Assembly: GCA_016169945.1 (NCBI GenBank)
Contig: JADLSH010000061.1
Span: forward strand, 1,488,001 to 1,552,000
DNA from: Trachythela sp. YZ-2020
Lineage: Eukaryota; Cnidaria; Anthozoa; Malacalcyonacea; Clavulariidae
DNA: 64,000 bases
Direction of reading: 5' to 3'
Shown: positions 13,641-25,590 of the stretch, in pieces
Layout of the letters: the number at the start of each line of letters is the position of its first letter
Numbering within the stretch: position 1 is the first letter of the stretch
Translations under genes and position numbers: made by a program
Notes under the pieces: model-generated
The model's database searches: none
Told to the model about the DNA's origin: nothing
The model's input: the letters and a program-made list of their open reading frames with translations, nothing else

Positions 13641-13800
13641 TGAGCGTACAAAACGAGTCATTTTAGAAGTAATATATACAAACCTTACAGTTCGGTCTTT
13701 ATCAGATCTAAAACACTCGGCTGCGCCTCGATGTTTTATATCTGATAAAGACCTCTTGTGCGGTTTGTATATATTACATATACCTTGACAAAGACTTTGA
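13640..13800. mobile_element. hairpin MITE
   Basis: Inverted arms include TTTATCAGATCTAAAACACT and its near-complement, around a GGCTGCGCC centre, with outer arms TATATACAAACC and GGTTTGTATATA. No coding capacity. Confidence 0.65.
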
Positions 13801-14254
13801 GGTATGCGAAACACTAGTATATTTGCTCTATCTTTATGGTATCAAGCATTCTCTAACATTTTGTGAACCCAAACAAACATCTAAATATACTTATATACTA
13901 TATATATAAATTATATATATAAATTATATATATGTATATACAGCTAATTCAAAAAAGGTTGTCCTTTGCAAACCTTAAACTCTAAACCTTTAACTCTAAG
14001 TGCGAAAAGCATTATGGGAAGTTTCAAGTATAGGAATTGAATTTGGCGCTTAGAGTTTAAGGTTTTAGAGTTTGAATTTGCTATATTTATATATATATGT
14101 TACCAGTTTTTAGGTAAGCGGAAATCTATAATTAGTGCACTCTTTGCGTTTCGTAGACCTATATATATGTATATATATACTGTATATATGAGCATGTTTT
14201 GGTTCACGAAATGCCAAAGAGTGCTCGATATCATACAGATAGAGCAAATATAGT

Positions 14255-14395
14255 TTTTCGCTTACCTCAAGGTATCCGCTACAGCCTGTTTCACGCAATG
14301 TGCGATCATCAAGGCTCTCCGCCTTGATGATCGCACATTACGTGGAACCGGCTGTAGCGGATACCTTGAGGTAAAAGAAAAACTATATATTTGCT
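14255..14395. mobile_element. hairpin MITE of the CGCTTACCTCAA family
   Basis: Arms run from TTCGCTTACCTCAAGGTATC inward to GATCATCAAGGC, then return as the complement. The same outer sequence CGCTTACCTCAA recurs in the hairpin at 20.17 kb, and the adjoining CTCTTTGCGTTTCGTAGACC is also shared, so these are two members of one repeat family. Confidence 0.75.
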
Positions 14396-15598
14396 CTATC
14401 TATATGATATCAATACCTCAGTACTCAATATGTGTTTAATAGATTTGAAGATTTGCAATTCAGGCATTATATAGAATTATAATTATCTAAAAATTATTGT
14501 GTTCTCTGGATTCGACTTGGTACTTCGAGTCTTAGTCAACAAATCGATGTGTTTGAATCTTCACGCTATTGAGTAATTTCGGACGATTGAATGCTGTTGG
14601 TTGCTTTGGAACGCATGTGCATGAGTATTATCATTTTGAGTCAATGTTGGCAAAAACATTGTTGATTAAAGGTCGATTAAGATTAAGGAAAAATACAGGA
14701 GTACCAGTATATACTTACTGATTGTTTGTATACATATTATCTATAAGTCTGTTTTACGTTGTTAAGCTAGGTCATATATTGAATATGCTATTTTATCTGA
14801 ATAGTGGTGCACTAGCTATACAGTACATATGTGGCACAAAACTATATATATAGTAATAAACATATTTAAAAAAAAGCTGGGCCTTTTTGTTTTACCCTAT
14901 TAATTGATCTGGCTATTCATTGAGCACTATTAGGGAGTGCTCATTATGTACCCATTATAGCTCTATCGACTGAACCATTATTCAGACAGTAGCTTTTCTC
15001 TTCACTAAGCAACAATGAATATTGTTGGGTAATTGATAATTTTATAGTTAAAATTAACAAATCTTTACCATTTTTTACAAAATAAAAGAAATAACATTGT
15101 TGCGTGTTACCATGGTTACAGTGATTGGCTCAGTACTTCATGTTACAATAACTTGAGGCGGAGTAAATTGTGTGGTTCGAATGGGCGAGGGGATTCTGCA
15201 TGCATGTATTTCTAGTCAAGTAAATTATTGTCCATTGGGGAAGAGGTAGCGCCAAATGCATCATCGGGATGTTCTTGTTGACAATGTTGTACGATTGAAA
15301 AATGTTCCGCCATTTTGACTCCCTCGCGCTTCACAATTTTCTGTCAGCCACAACCCCCCCCCGAACAAAAAAATATAAAGCAGGTATATGATGCACTGCA
15401 TCATACGTGCGGGTATGTTGGTATGTCATGTATCATCATAAGATCATTCTGCTAGTAGAGAAAAGTAGGAAAAATGGCTGGCAGATTTGGACAATTAAAT
15501 GAAGAGAAAATTCAAAAAAGTAAATATCCAGATTCAGATTGAAAATATCCAGATTGAAAAAAGTAAATATCCAGATTCAGAGCTTGTGTATATAATAA
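14396..15598. other. no gene seen
   Basis: AT-rich intergenic sequence without a credible exon, followed at 15,517-15,580 by a short local duplication of ATCCAGATTCAGA-like units. Confidence 0.4.
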
Positions 15599-15710
15599 AA
15601 CAGTTATTCTACTCACTCTCGTCGTATATGACTGATAGCCGACTCGGCGCTATCGCGCCTCGTCGGCTATCAGCTCATATACGACTCGAGTTCGTAGAAT
15701 AACTGTTAAA
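15598..15710. mobile_element. hairpin MITE centred on GGCGCTATCGCGCC
   Basis: Arms AACAGTTATTCTAC and GTAGAATAACTGTT bracket inverted TGATAGCCGAC / GTCGGCTATCA sequences. Non-coding. A second partial copy of AAACAGTTATTCTGC lies near 15,820. Confidence 0.75.
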
Positions 15711-15954
15711 TATATTTATCGGATGAGGCTGAGCATGATATTAAGTAAGCATGAGGTCAATGTTTATCTGCCAAAGCGATGCTAAGGCGGAATACATTGA
15801 CCGAGGTCTGAATAATAAACAGTTATTCTGCAAAACTATTGTAGAACTTTGTGCCACCATATTGTTTTTGCTACTCACTGTATATGATACAGCGAGTAGC
15901 TCAGCCAATCAGATTGCGGAATAGGTCATATACAGTAGATGACTATCTTTAACA

Positions 15955-16270
15955 ATCGTATTTACTTCGTTGAGGGCCGCGGCGCTCTTTTCCGTATTTA
16001 CTCGTTTGAGCGCCGCGGCGCTCTTTAAATTTTCAGAACTTCAGATGCAGCGCTCATTCGGGGGCGGCGCTCAATCGGGGGCGGCGCTCCTTAAAAACAA
16101 TTTTATTTGTGAATTTTTACAAGAATTTTAACAATAAAATAAACAAGTTTTAAATGTCTTTGTCACTAAATGTCCCCATTTTGACGGCGGAAGGTGTTTA
16201 CACTGTTTAGTGCGGCGCTCATTCGGGGGCGGCGCTAATCGGGTTACTGACGCCGAGGGAAACAGTGTGT
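15955..16270. repeat. GGCGGCGCTC-rich repeat related to the MITE at 129-448
   Basis: GC-rich units (GCCGCGGCGCTCTTT, GGGGGCGGCGCTC) recur between TATTTACTCG-type motifs, as in the 129-448 element. No ORF is supported. Confidence 0.5.
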
Positions 16271-16354
16271 TTTGTGGACCCGAGACCGCCGTTGTTGCGG
16301 TCAAGGGGCCACAAAACATGCTGTTTTCGCGAGGTTTCAGTAAATAAGTGATTA

Positions 16355-16594
16355 GTTATATGCCAAGTGTCAAATGACAAAGAAAATTGTCGACTTTAAA
16401 TCTTAAAATTTTTATTAAAATATAGGAAAAGGGCCTTCGCCATTTATTTCCTGTTTTGTTATTTGGAAAAATAAATGCATGTTGCCCGCTGCCATTGTTG
16501 TTACGCGGAACATCGTAATTTTTGGACTGTCATGCGTGGATATCTCGTCCAATGAAAAGCCGCGAAAAACGGACTTTGACACTTGGTATATAAC
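16355..16594. mobile_element. MITE with GTTATATGCCAAGTGTCAAA ends
   Basis: The left end GTTATATGCCAAGTGTCAAA is mirrored by TTTGACACTTGGTATATAAC on the right. About 240 bp, non-coding. Confidence 0.75.
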
Positions 16595-16732
16595 AATATA
16601 AATATATAATTTTTTATATAAGTTTTAAAAGTATATATTAAACAATTATCGTATAGAAAAATGCGACGACTATACTAGAAAAGGTGCTGTAATACGAGCA
16701 ACAAAATTGCTGCAATTAGTTGAAGCAAAACT

Positions 16733-17041
16733 ATTAATACTTTTTCCTTAAATAAAAAATATTTTTAAAGCGAAAAAATGTAACAGTAATATTGTTAAAT
16801 ACCAACCTCTATACACAGTACGTAAAATAATACTAGACTTTTAATATTCAATTATGACGTAATGATACGTTAATTTGATATGAGCTACCACGAATTGCCC
16901 TAAAACGTAGTTATTAGATGTGATACTGCATTCCAATAGCGCTCAACATCCCGGACTCCATTAATGTAGTCGGTCTTCAATATCCGAAGTTGATTTTACA
17001 ACCGTTGCCAGCGGCGACGCCTTCGTGTGGGATGCCCGCCA
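16733..17041 (+). repeat. 310-bp dispersed repeat, copy 1
   Basis: Runs from ACTATTAATACTTTTTCCTT to GTGTGGGATGCCCGCC. A copy of similar length lies inverted at 23,438-23,742. Both copies lie beside a GGTGGCTC-type TTAA element. Function unknown; probably part of a larger transposon-derived unit. Confidence 0.8.
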
Positions 17042-17267
17042 TTATCCATACAACGGATGCCTTGGTCAGTTTGAGCCTGAAGATCTTTTAAATGCCTTAT
17101 AAAGATCCACAAGTTGGGATGACGCACTTGTGCACGGTTGTTCCAAGCGCGATGAAACCCTTAATAAAAATGCAACTATAATTGTATAATAACAAACGTG
17201 TATGAATAAATGGCGTGGTTCCAGTTTTCTCATATATGCCCAAGCTATCACTCTTTTTGTATTTTAA

Positions 17268-17834
17268 GGTGGCTCGATACAGTATTTTCAAAAATGAAAA
17301 ATTTACGTCTGACTTATTGGACAATTATTACTTGTTGGAAAACAAAGAGTGTATGACTTTTATAAACTAATATCGAAAGAGCTTGAATTTTGAACAAAGG
17401 TCACATTACTGCGGTTACTATGGCAACAATGACGTTTCAATATGGCGAATATTTTCCATTTAAAGTAATTTAACTCGAAAACGACTTCGGTCACCCCTTT
17501 TTATTTCATAAAATGCTTTCTTTTAGTATATTGAACTAACTTGGAAAATTTTGGGTCGACAGAATTTTATTAAAATCGTAAAGTAATTCAATATATTAAA
17601 AAAGCATTTTATGAAATAAAAAATGGGGGTCACCGAATTCGTTTTCTTAAATAACTTTTAATGGAAATATCCGCCATATTAAAACGTCATTGTTGCCATA
17701 GCAACAGCAGTTATGTAACTTTGTTATAATTTTTTAATTCTTTCGATGTTATTTTATTATACACTCTTTGTTTTCCAACGACAGATAATAATTGGCCAAA
17801 AAGTCAGACGTAAATAGTTATGTCTCGCGCCACC
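17268..17834. mobile_element. intact TTAA-flanked MITE (GGTGGCTCG ends), 567 bp
   Basis: Begins GGTGGCTCGATACAG and ends CTCGCGCCACC, with TTAA directly outside each end (17264-17267 and 17835-17838). A TTAA target is used by piggyBac and Kolobok transposases. The interior is itself palindromic (CACTCTTTGTTTTCCAAC and its complement). The copy at 23.76 kb is the one split by the 16.6-kb insertion. Confidence 0.8.
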
Positions 17835-18187
17835 TTAAGTTATGACGTCAATAATTGATCCTGGGATGGCAGAAAAATGGAGAAAGTCTGATGTCTAAGA
17901 GTTGATTTAACGAGATGAAATGAAATTTGGTACAATTTGTAAGTGCGCTTAAGCAAACATTTTGGATTGTTAATGCATGTGGATGTTATGGCAACAAGCT
18001 AGCTACGAACGCCTATACGCTATAAGAACAATAAGAATGAATTACGGAATCAGCTTTCAGACATCAGACTTCCTTCTTTTTCAAACACAAATTCCGTCTC
18101 AAACACAACCAGTGACGTCAAAACTCGAAATGCAAAAAAAGAGCAATAACTTGAGAATAAATGAGATACGAAAACTAATATTGATAA

Positions 18188-19113
18188 TTAATAAAATAAT
18201 GAAGAGTAAACTACAATACTTTCGGCGTGATTGTTTGTACGGCAATCCATGTCCCGATCGTACACATTCCACAAAGCTATAGGAAAGTTTCCGTTGATGT
18301 AGTTATTGTACACGTAATTGAAGAACTCCACCAAACCTGGGTATCTTCTGAATAATCGTTGTGCCCTATTCTCTGTGCGCAGTAAAGCAAAGTTATTTCT
18401 CACGATGGGTGTCGGCAAAAATCCGATTGACATTACTTTCCTAATGAGCTTCTTCACACACTAGTGATTTCGGTAAGCACGGGCCAAACCAAGTTCTTTG
18501 ACATGGCGCCATAGAAAATAGCATCCCTCTATTCTGGTGTCTGGTAGTTCTGTCTGGATAGCAGCGATCAGGGCTTGCTCAAAATCGCACACAATTGCCT
18601 CGGATTCCATTCACTTCCCCTCACACGTCGAATTTCCCGCTGGAGAATTAGTAACACCTGTCTATAATGGCCAATCGCTCTATTTGTCATTGTTGCTATT
18701 GCTAGAGGTAATACTCGACCATAATACTCTGCAAGTATGGTGAAAACTTGCTCGTATGGGCGTAGTGCTGTTCGAAAAGTGGCATCCATATACAATTGTT
18801 GACACTGATCAAGTGCGGCCAGATTTTTCGTGGTGCAGAAAATACCGATACCCCAGTCATTGTCTTGGTGTAGCAGGAACCTTTTGTTTCTCCATGATCG
18901 TGCCCAGGAACCTTCGATGTTTACGTCGTATATATCATGTGGCGCGTCTGGTACTTCAGCTGATTTGACTCTTGACATTTGTGAGCGAACCGACTGAAAA
19001 TCAGGAATCTCTTGATCGGATCCGTTACCCTGAACCTCTCTGTGAATGGTTGAAACAAGCTGGTCATAAACTCGCTTTATCGATTTGGTTGGATCGTCCT
19101 TTATGCTGTCTTG
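18188..19113 (-). pseudogene. MULE (Mutator-like) transposase remnant
   Basis: Leftward translation from about 19,113 gives RFLLHQDNDWGIGIFCTT and then LYMDATFRTALRPYEQVFTI, the first catalytic Asp region of MULE transposases. The frame slips by one base near 18,590, after which IVCDFEQALIAAI (second Asp), GCYFLWRHVKELGLARAY and RTNNHAES follow. An in-frame TAG sits near 18,462. Domain order fits the MULE fold, but the lesions and missing zinc-finger and terminal repeats make this a dead fragment. Confidence 0.8.
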
Positions 19114-19249
19114 AACTGCATTTAATAATAATTCTTTATATTTTGACTACTTTATATTTTGACTGTCTTGTATCACTGCATGTCACACATCTAATTGATA
19201 AATGTTTCCTAATTCTAAGGTGTTCAACACTTTATAAGCTTTTATAGCT

Positions 19250-19576
19250 TCTTGTTGGGTTTCCTTACCAAACTTCCTAACACAGGTCATCTTTTTCCTC
19301 TCTCTTAATTGTATTTTTTTCTTTTTTTGTATTGTATTTGTATTGTATTTTTTGTTTGGTTAAAATTTAATAAATTGAAAAAAATTGAAATTGAAATTGG
19401 AATGACAGTAGATCCCAAGCTTGCTAATTGTACCCTTGTGAATAAGTATTAATAATTCACTGTACTTTTTCCAAACAGGGCTTTTCTATGATAATTCACT
19501 AAATTGATTCTTTATTGAACTGTGCATGACTAGTTAATTCCTATTTTCTCCTTAAATATAGGCGTTGTCTCCAAAT

Positions 19577-19580
<4 letters not shown>
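19250..19580. other. no gene seen
   Basis: AT-rich, with a T-rich run near 19,310-19,350 and ATTGAAATTGAAATTGG repeats near 19,380. No exon. Confidence 0.4.
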
Positions 19581-19616
<36 letters not shown>

Positions 19617-20360
19617 TCAAATCTGAAAACATGCATGTTTCGCCGTTCAACGGCTCGTCAGTGCAGCTTGTAACGCAGTCTAGATGCGAGTGACTTCGTA
19701 TTTATACACCATACTCTTGCCCTCACCAAGCGCATGTGGTACAATACTCAGACACATGCGCATCCAGACATGCGTGAAGTGTCTTGGGACAAGAGTGCTC
19801 AAACGACCACAAGGGAAGTGAGCTTTTGCATTATAGCTTATATATATATATATATATATATATAGTCAAATCTGCAGACATGCATGTTTCGCCGTTCAAC
19901 GGCTCGTCAGTGCAGCTTGTAACGCAGTCTACATGTGAGTGACTTCGTATTTATACACCATACTCTTGCCCTCACCAAGCGCATGTGGTACAATACTCAG
20001 ACACATGCGCATCCAGACATGCGTGAAGTGTCTTGGGGCCAGAGTGCTCAAACGACCACAAGGGAAGTGAGCTTTTGCATTATAGCATATATATATATAT
20101 ATACGTGTAGGTTTAGGTCTACGAAACGCAAAGAGTGCTCGACAACATATAGTTAGAGCAAATTATAGATTTTCGCTTACCTCAAAACTTGTCTGCAACA
20201 GGCTGTTTCATCTGTAAAAGAATCATCAGGCAACTGCCTGATGATTCTTTTACAGATGAAACAGCCTGTTGCAGACAAGTTTTGAGGTAAGCTTTTGCCT
20301 GATGATTCTTTTACAGATGAAACAGCCTGTTGCAGACAAGTTTTGAGGTAAGCGAAAATC

Positions 20361-20391
<31 letters not shown>

Positions 20392-20590
20392 TTATATATA
20401 TATATATATATATAGTCAAATCTGCAGACATGCATGTTTCGCCGTTCAACGGCTCGTCAGTGCAGCTTGTAACGCAGTCTAGATGCGAGTGACTTCGTAT
20501 TTATGCACCATACTCTTGCCCTCACCAAGCGCATGTGGTACAATACTCAGACACATGCGCATCCAGACATGCGTGAATGCACTGCCGGTA
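19580..20590 (+). repeat. three direct copies of a ~210-bp element separated by (TA)n
   Basis: Copies begin near 19,615, 19,864 and 20,415 with GTCAAATCTG, then ATGCATGTTTCGCCGTTCAA, and end GAGCTTTTGCATTATAGC (third copy shortened). They are nearly identical and each is bounded by (TA)n, which points to recent local amplification of a TA-targeting MITE. No ORF spans them convincingly. Confidence 0.8.
20165..20360. mobile_element. hairpin MITE with a partially duplicated right arm
   Basis: The left arm from TTTTCGCTTACCTCAAAAC to GAATCATCAGGCA is followed by its complement, and then a second copy of the right arm starts at about 20,298 (GCCTGATGATTC). It belongs to the same family as 14,255-14,395. 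Confidence 0.8.
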
Positions 20591-22195
20591 TGCAGTAAGC
20601 AGATAGCAATTACATTATTATCATATTATTATTGGACGGATTGCCGGTAAAGGTGTGATGAATAGAAAAGTACTTACACGTCAACAAAAATACATTAACA
20701 CAATTTTCATAATACTTTGCTTTGCCGGATTACCCATAAAAGTGTGGTAGGTGTTACAGCTCTCGTCATGCGAAAAAGGCTATAAATAGAATTAAATTGC
20801 ATTAGCACAACTTTCAGTCATCAATATACAATTGGCCATGCATATAGAAACGGGACAGTTTTGGACTTTTTCATTGGGAAATGTGCATGCTAGGCCTTTT
20901 ATTTCTCGTTTTCCCTCTTCTTCTCCCCTCCCCTTCACCCCCCCCTTCATATGCTGTTTATGGTCGATTTCAACACAGAACCCCAAAACGGAAGGAGAAG
21001 AAGAAGGCCCAGGTTAAGGCTGTATGTGAATCGGGTTTCTGATTTCGGATATCACCAAAACAGAATTCAATAATTATTCATTAACTCGACCTTTTAAGAG
21101 TTGGTGTTACAGCTCTCGGCAAGGGAAAAGTATACTTACAAGCCAACTATATTGCATTAACACAACTCAGTTATAAGCAGAATCTGATTATAATAAGTTG
21201 TATTATAATGTAATTTAGTTAGTTTGTATCATAGCCTTTTTCCCCTTGCCGAGAGCTTTAACACCAACTCCTAAGTTGGACTTATTATGAAAATTGTGTT
21301 AATGTAATTTATAGTTGGCTTGTATAATAATTTTTCTATTCATAGCGGATAGCCTTTTCCGCTTGCCGAGAGCTTTAAATTAACACCATCTACAATATAA
21401 CATTTTTCATGAGTAATCCAGCCAATTTGGACAAATTATGAAAATTGTGTAAATGTACTTTAGTTGGCTTGTATAAGGACTTTTCTATTCATAGCCTTTC
21501 CCCTTGCCGAGAGCTTTAACACCATCTCCAATATTTAACACTTTTCATGCCTTTGGGTAATCCGCCTAAGTTGGACATATTATGAAAGTCGTGTTAATGC
21601 AATTTTTTAGCTTGTAAGTACTTAGGGTTTTCTATTCATAGCCTTTTTTCCCTGCCGAGAGCTTTCACACCAACTCCTATAATGCTTAATGCAATATACA
21701 ACACATTTATGGGTAATCCAGCTAACTTGGACTTATTATGAAAATTATGTTAATGTAATTTAGTTGGCTTGTATAAGGACTTTCCTATTCATAGCCTTTT
21801 CCCCTTGCTGAGAACTTTAACACCAATTCTTATATAATTATAACACTTTTCATTGGTAATCCGGCTAAGCTGGACATATTGTGTCACAGCAATTTAAAAG
21901 CCAACTAAGTTACATTACTGTAGCTCAACTTTCATAATATGTCCAACTTACCCGAATTATTTACAAAAGTGTTATATAATAGGAGTTGGTGTTACAGTTC
22001 ACGGTGAGGGAGAAAGGCTATGAATGGAAAAGTCCTTACAAGTAAATTAAATTACATTAACGTAACTTTCATAATATATCCGGATTACCCGTGAAAAGTG
22101 TTATATATAGGAGTTGGCGTTACAGCTCTCGGCAAGGGAAACTTAGTAACATAGTTGACTTGTAAGGACTTTTCTATTCATAATTATATGCATTG
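20590..22195. repeat. scrambled satellite-like array
   Basis: A degenerate unit of roughly 110-200 bp occurs about ten times in both orientations. Recognisable pieces are TTCTATTCATAGCC, CCTTGCCGAGAGCTTTAACA, GGGTAATCCGGC and TTATGAAAATTGTGTTAATG. Mixed orientation is unlike a simple tandem satellite and suggests repeated insertion or fold-back amplification. No gene. Confidence 0.75.
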
Positions 22196-22604
22196 CACCT
22201 TTACCGGCAATCCGCCCAATAATATTGTGAGAACTACCAGGGCCGCCGAGAGAACTCGCAGGGCCTGGGGCAAAATTTTCCTCAGGGCCCCCCAAAGACC
22301 TTCCAACTTTGTGGATGAAAAATGCGTTGTGTCAAGATGTGGGGGTCAAGATGTGGAGTTAAACATCTCACACCTAGTGGGGTGTGAGATGTTTAAATTT
22401 CATTCTGGCCTTTTTTTAAGATGGGGGCCTCTACTCGGTTGGGGACCCGGGACAAGTTTCCCCCCACCTCTCGGAGGACCTGATAACCACTGTAGGTTAC
22501 GTACCTAAAATTTAGTAACTGCTGCCTTTTTAGCATAATCTCAAGCGTTTCACGAATCATAAACGTATTTTTAGATATTCTTCGTACACACGCCAACCAA
22601 CCAG

Positions 22605-22890
22605 GCTTCGGTGGCGAAGTGGTTAGCGCACTTGCCTATCACCTCTAAGGTCACGGGTTTAAGTCTCAGTGAGAACTTTCTCAATGCGACTCGAACCCAG
22701 TCCTCAAGTGAAAAGAGTAAAGTCAACGCTCTGCCGAAAGTCGTGGGTTTTCTCCGGGTACTCCGGTTTCCTCCCACAGGGAAAGTTGACAGGGTGGGTT
22801 AGGTAAAAGGGCCCACAGTAATTGGCATAATATGCTGTTGTGGTGACCCTGCCCTAGTTGGCGAAGCTAAATAAAAAAAAATAAAAATAA
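22605..22890 (+). mobile_element. tRNA-derived SINE
   Basis: The head has A-box-like TGGCGAAGTGGTTAGCGC and B-box-like GGTCACGGGTTTAAGTC. The body contains CTCCGGGTACTCCGGTTTCC, common in invertebrate SINEs, and the tail is AAATAAAAAAAAATAAAAAT. A related 3' end with the TGCTGTTGTGG motif lies near 41,790-41,850. Confidence 0.75.
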
Positions 22891-23437
22891 CAGGGGTCCC
22901 CTACACAACTTCCCCAACGTTTACATTCCAACTTGTTTATCAATTAGATAATACTATATACAGTTCCTCATTGCTTATATAGTCCGTATTTTCTGTTATT
23001 CCCAAGTTTTGTAAATGTTCCAGATTACCTATATTCCATAACCAGTTTGAATTGTTCTTATTCGCAAGGAAAATGTTTGTTATCTGCTTTGTACTAACAC
23101 TGGAACATAACTGAATTGAACAGTAAATTGTTAGAATAAGAAATATGTCTTCGTAGTCGTAGATATACTAGTCATATCATCCTATGTTAGGTTGTTCATG
23201 CTTTTTTTCTCGCAGTAACCACATTATTCTTGGCAGTATATATAATAATAATAAGAGCCGTAAATAACATCACCGAAATTTCGCAATAATATGACTAATA
23301 TATATTCTTTGCATGATCGAACTACTGACACACAGGTCAGTATATCACATTTATAAACTTGTATATCTCCCTACAAGGACATGTCTCTCACAAATGACCG
23401 CCATATTTAATTTCTAAGCCGGAAAATCCATGATAAT
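22891..23437. other. no gene seen
   Basis: AT-rich sequence between the SINE and the inverted 310-bp repeat. No credible exon or repeat structure. Confidence 0.4.
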
Positions 23438-23742
23438 GACGGGCATCCCACACGAAAGCGTCGCCGCAACGGTTGGAAAATCAATTTCGGAGATTGAAGA
23501 CCGACTACATTAATGGAGTCCGGGATGTTGAGCGCTATTGGAATGCAGTATCACATCTAATAACTACGTTTTAGGGCAATTCGTGGTAGCTCATATCAAA
23601 CTAACGTACCATACGTCATGATTGAATATTAAAAGTCTAGTATTATTTTACGTACGGTGTATAGATGTTGGTATTTAACAATATTACTGTTACATTTTTT
23701 CGCTTTAAAAATCTTTTGTATTTAAGGAAAAAGTATTAATAG
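23438..23742 (-). repeat. 310-bp dispersed repeat, copy 2 (inverted)
   Basis: Reverse complement of 16,733-17,041 with scattered substitutions, starting GACGGGCATCCCACAC. It directly precedes the interrupted TTAA-type element. Confidence 0.8.
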
Positions 23743-24701
23743 TTTATTAGGGCTTTGGTGGCTCACTACACTTTTCTAAAAAATGGAAGATTTCCGATTT
23801 AGATCCAAATTTTTCGAAAATTATTATTCGTTGAAAAACAAAGAGGGTCTGACTTGTATAAAACAATAACTAAAGAGTTTGAAATTTTTCAAAAAACATC
23901 TATAACCGCCGTTGCTATGGTAACAATGACGTTTCAATATGGCGGTTATTTTGGCTTTAAAGTGATTTAACTCGAAAATAACATTGGTGACCCCCATTTT
24001 TTATTTCATAGAATTCTTTCTTTTAGTATATTAAATTATTTTGACAATTCAAAAAAAATTCTTCATACCAAACTTTTTCAAAATAGGAAAATGAGATTAT
24101 TCGTTATAACGTATTTTTGCCATGACGGAATATTTTTTAAATTTCTAAAATAATTCAACATAGTAAAAGAAAGCATTTTATGAAATAAAAAATGGGGGTT
24201 ACCGATGTTATTTTCGAGTTAAATCACTTTAAAACCAAAATATACGCCATATTTAAACGCCATTGTTGCCATAGCAACGGCAGTTATAGATGTTGTTTGA
24301 AAATTTTTAATATATATCGTTATTTTGTCCGGTGACCTATGTTCAAATTTTGCATGCTGTATTGTACCCCAAAAGTCTTTCATTATACCAAAAATAAAAA
24401 AAATTCTGTAATGCCAAAATAATTTTATTGAAGAAAACGACATTTTTGCATTTTAAAAAAAATTGGCATTACAGAATTTTTTTATATTTCGCTTATGTTA
24501 GTTTATGTTGTAAGTAAAATAATGCACGAAAAGGATTTGGGGGTCACCGTGCATTTTTTCCAACTACACGAAGCAATAGGCCGTTTTTTAGTGAATTTCG
24601 GATGGGTGTGTTGCCATAGCAACGAACTATGTAGAAACATCAAAATGTATACACCGATATATGGTGAATAAGACCGATATATGGTGAATAAGACCTTAAA
24701 A

Positions 24702-24707
24702 CACGGA
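24702..24707. repeat. target-site duplication CACGGA, left
   Basis: Identical to 41,273-41,278 on the other side of the insertion. Confidence 0.9.
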
Positions 24708-25009
24708 AGTAGTAATGATGGACACTTGACGGCACTTTCTGTCTAGACATATGTCTTGACACCCACCAAATCCCAGACATTGTGGCGGCACCAACACCCG
24801 ATTCCCTTACTACCATCCACCACCCCATCACACGGGAGACAAAGGGAGACAAAGGGAGACATTAAAAGACTATAGTGTAAAACATTGTTTAAAAACATTG
24901 TTTGAAAACATGTTTTAAAAAAATTGTTGCATACATTGTTTAAAAACATGTTTTAAAAAATTGTTGAGTATAACCATGTTGGACTCTCAAACACTGGGAG
25001 ACCATCGGG

Positions 25010-25017
25010 TATATAAG
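25010..25017 (+). promoter_or_regulatory. TATA box of the left repeat gene
   Basis: TATATAAG lies about 26 bp before the ATG at 25,043 and is conserved at the same distance in the right repeat (41,010-41,017, complement). Confidence 0.6.
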
Positions 25018-25042
25018 GACATGTATAAGTACATGAAATAAA

Positions 25043-25561
25043 ATGGGTGATATCGAGATAGTAAGTTTGGGGAACAAATACATGTGTAACAAGTGTAAAC
25101 ACTATGGTAATTTAAATGAAATCCAACTTCATGTAAAAACTACACACAATGGTAAAAAAATTAAGTTTTACTGTCCATACTGTTCGTATAAGACATATGA
25201 TCTTAACATATACACTGATCACATAGACCAAGAGGAAAGTGACGAGTGTATGTGTGGATGGTGTTCGACTTGTGACTTAGGTCATGAAAAAGATAACAAG
25301 GAGTGTTGTTGTGATTGTGGTCCATGCGAGGCAATGTATAAAGATAATAAGTGTAAATGTGAGTGTGCAGGAAATGATTATTGTAAAGGAAAATGTAAGT
25401 GTGACGAGTGTGACGAGTGTGACAAAGAATGTGGTAGATTGTGTTATTGTAAGGGTGATAAATCTTGCAAGGGTGAGTGTGAGTGGTGTGATGAGTGTCA
25501 TATAAACTGTGAGTATTGTGAGTCTTGTACAAATCCAGATTGTGAATGTGCAAGGTTTTAA
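25043..25561 (+). CDS. Cys-rich zinc-finger protein, left-repeat copy (172 aa)
   Basis: The N-terminal half holds two C2H2-like fingers: YMCNKCKHYGN...LHVKTTH and FYCPYCSYKTYD...DHID. The C-terminal half is a run of CxC and CxxC units (CKCDECDECDKECGRLCYC; CDECHINCEYCESC) that could bind several zinc ions. Function unknown; fingers suggest nucleic-acid or protein binding. A TATA box precedes it and a perfect stem GGTTTTAAAA/TTTTAAAACC follows its stop. The right-repeat copy differs by substitutions and whole-codon gains and losses only, a pattern expected if both copies stayed functional. Placement in both inverted repeats doubles gene dosage, as in poxvirus terminal repeats. Confidence 0.85.
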   Translation: MGDIEIVSLGNKYMCNKCKHYGNLNEIQLHVKTTHNGKKIKFYCPYCSYKTYDLNIYTDHIDQEESDECMCGWCSTCDLGHEKDNKECCCDCGPCEAMYKDNKCKCECAGNDYCKGKCKCDECDECDKECGRLCYCKGDKSCKGECEWCDECHINCEYCESCTNPDCECARF

Positions 25562-25590
25562 AAATAAAATGTTTTAAAACCTATCCATAC
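25556..25590 (+). terminator. palindrome after the Cys-rich gene
   Basis: AGGTTTTAAAA then AATAAAATG then TTTTAAAACCT forms a hairpin overlapping the stop codon and containing an AATAAA signal. It is repeated in the right TIR (about 40,449-40,477), near 39,608-39,633, and partly at 26,747. A 3'-end or poly(A) signal role is inferred. Confidence 0.5.

Noticed and set aside
22155..22508. Plus-strand 117-codon frame
   Set aside because: Crosses a short hairpin and repeat edge; no domain or splice support.
25203..25553. Minus-strand His/Thr-rich frame opposite the Cys-rich gene
   Set aside because: Shadow of TGTGA-rich codons of the real gene; the same shadow exists at the right-repeat copy.
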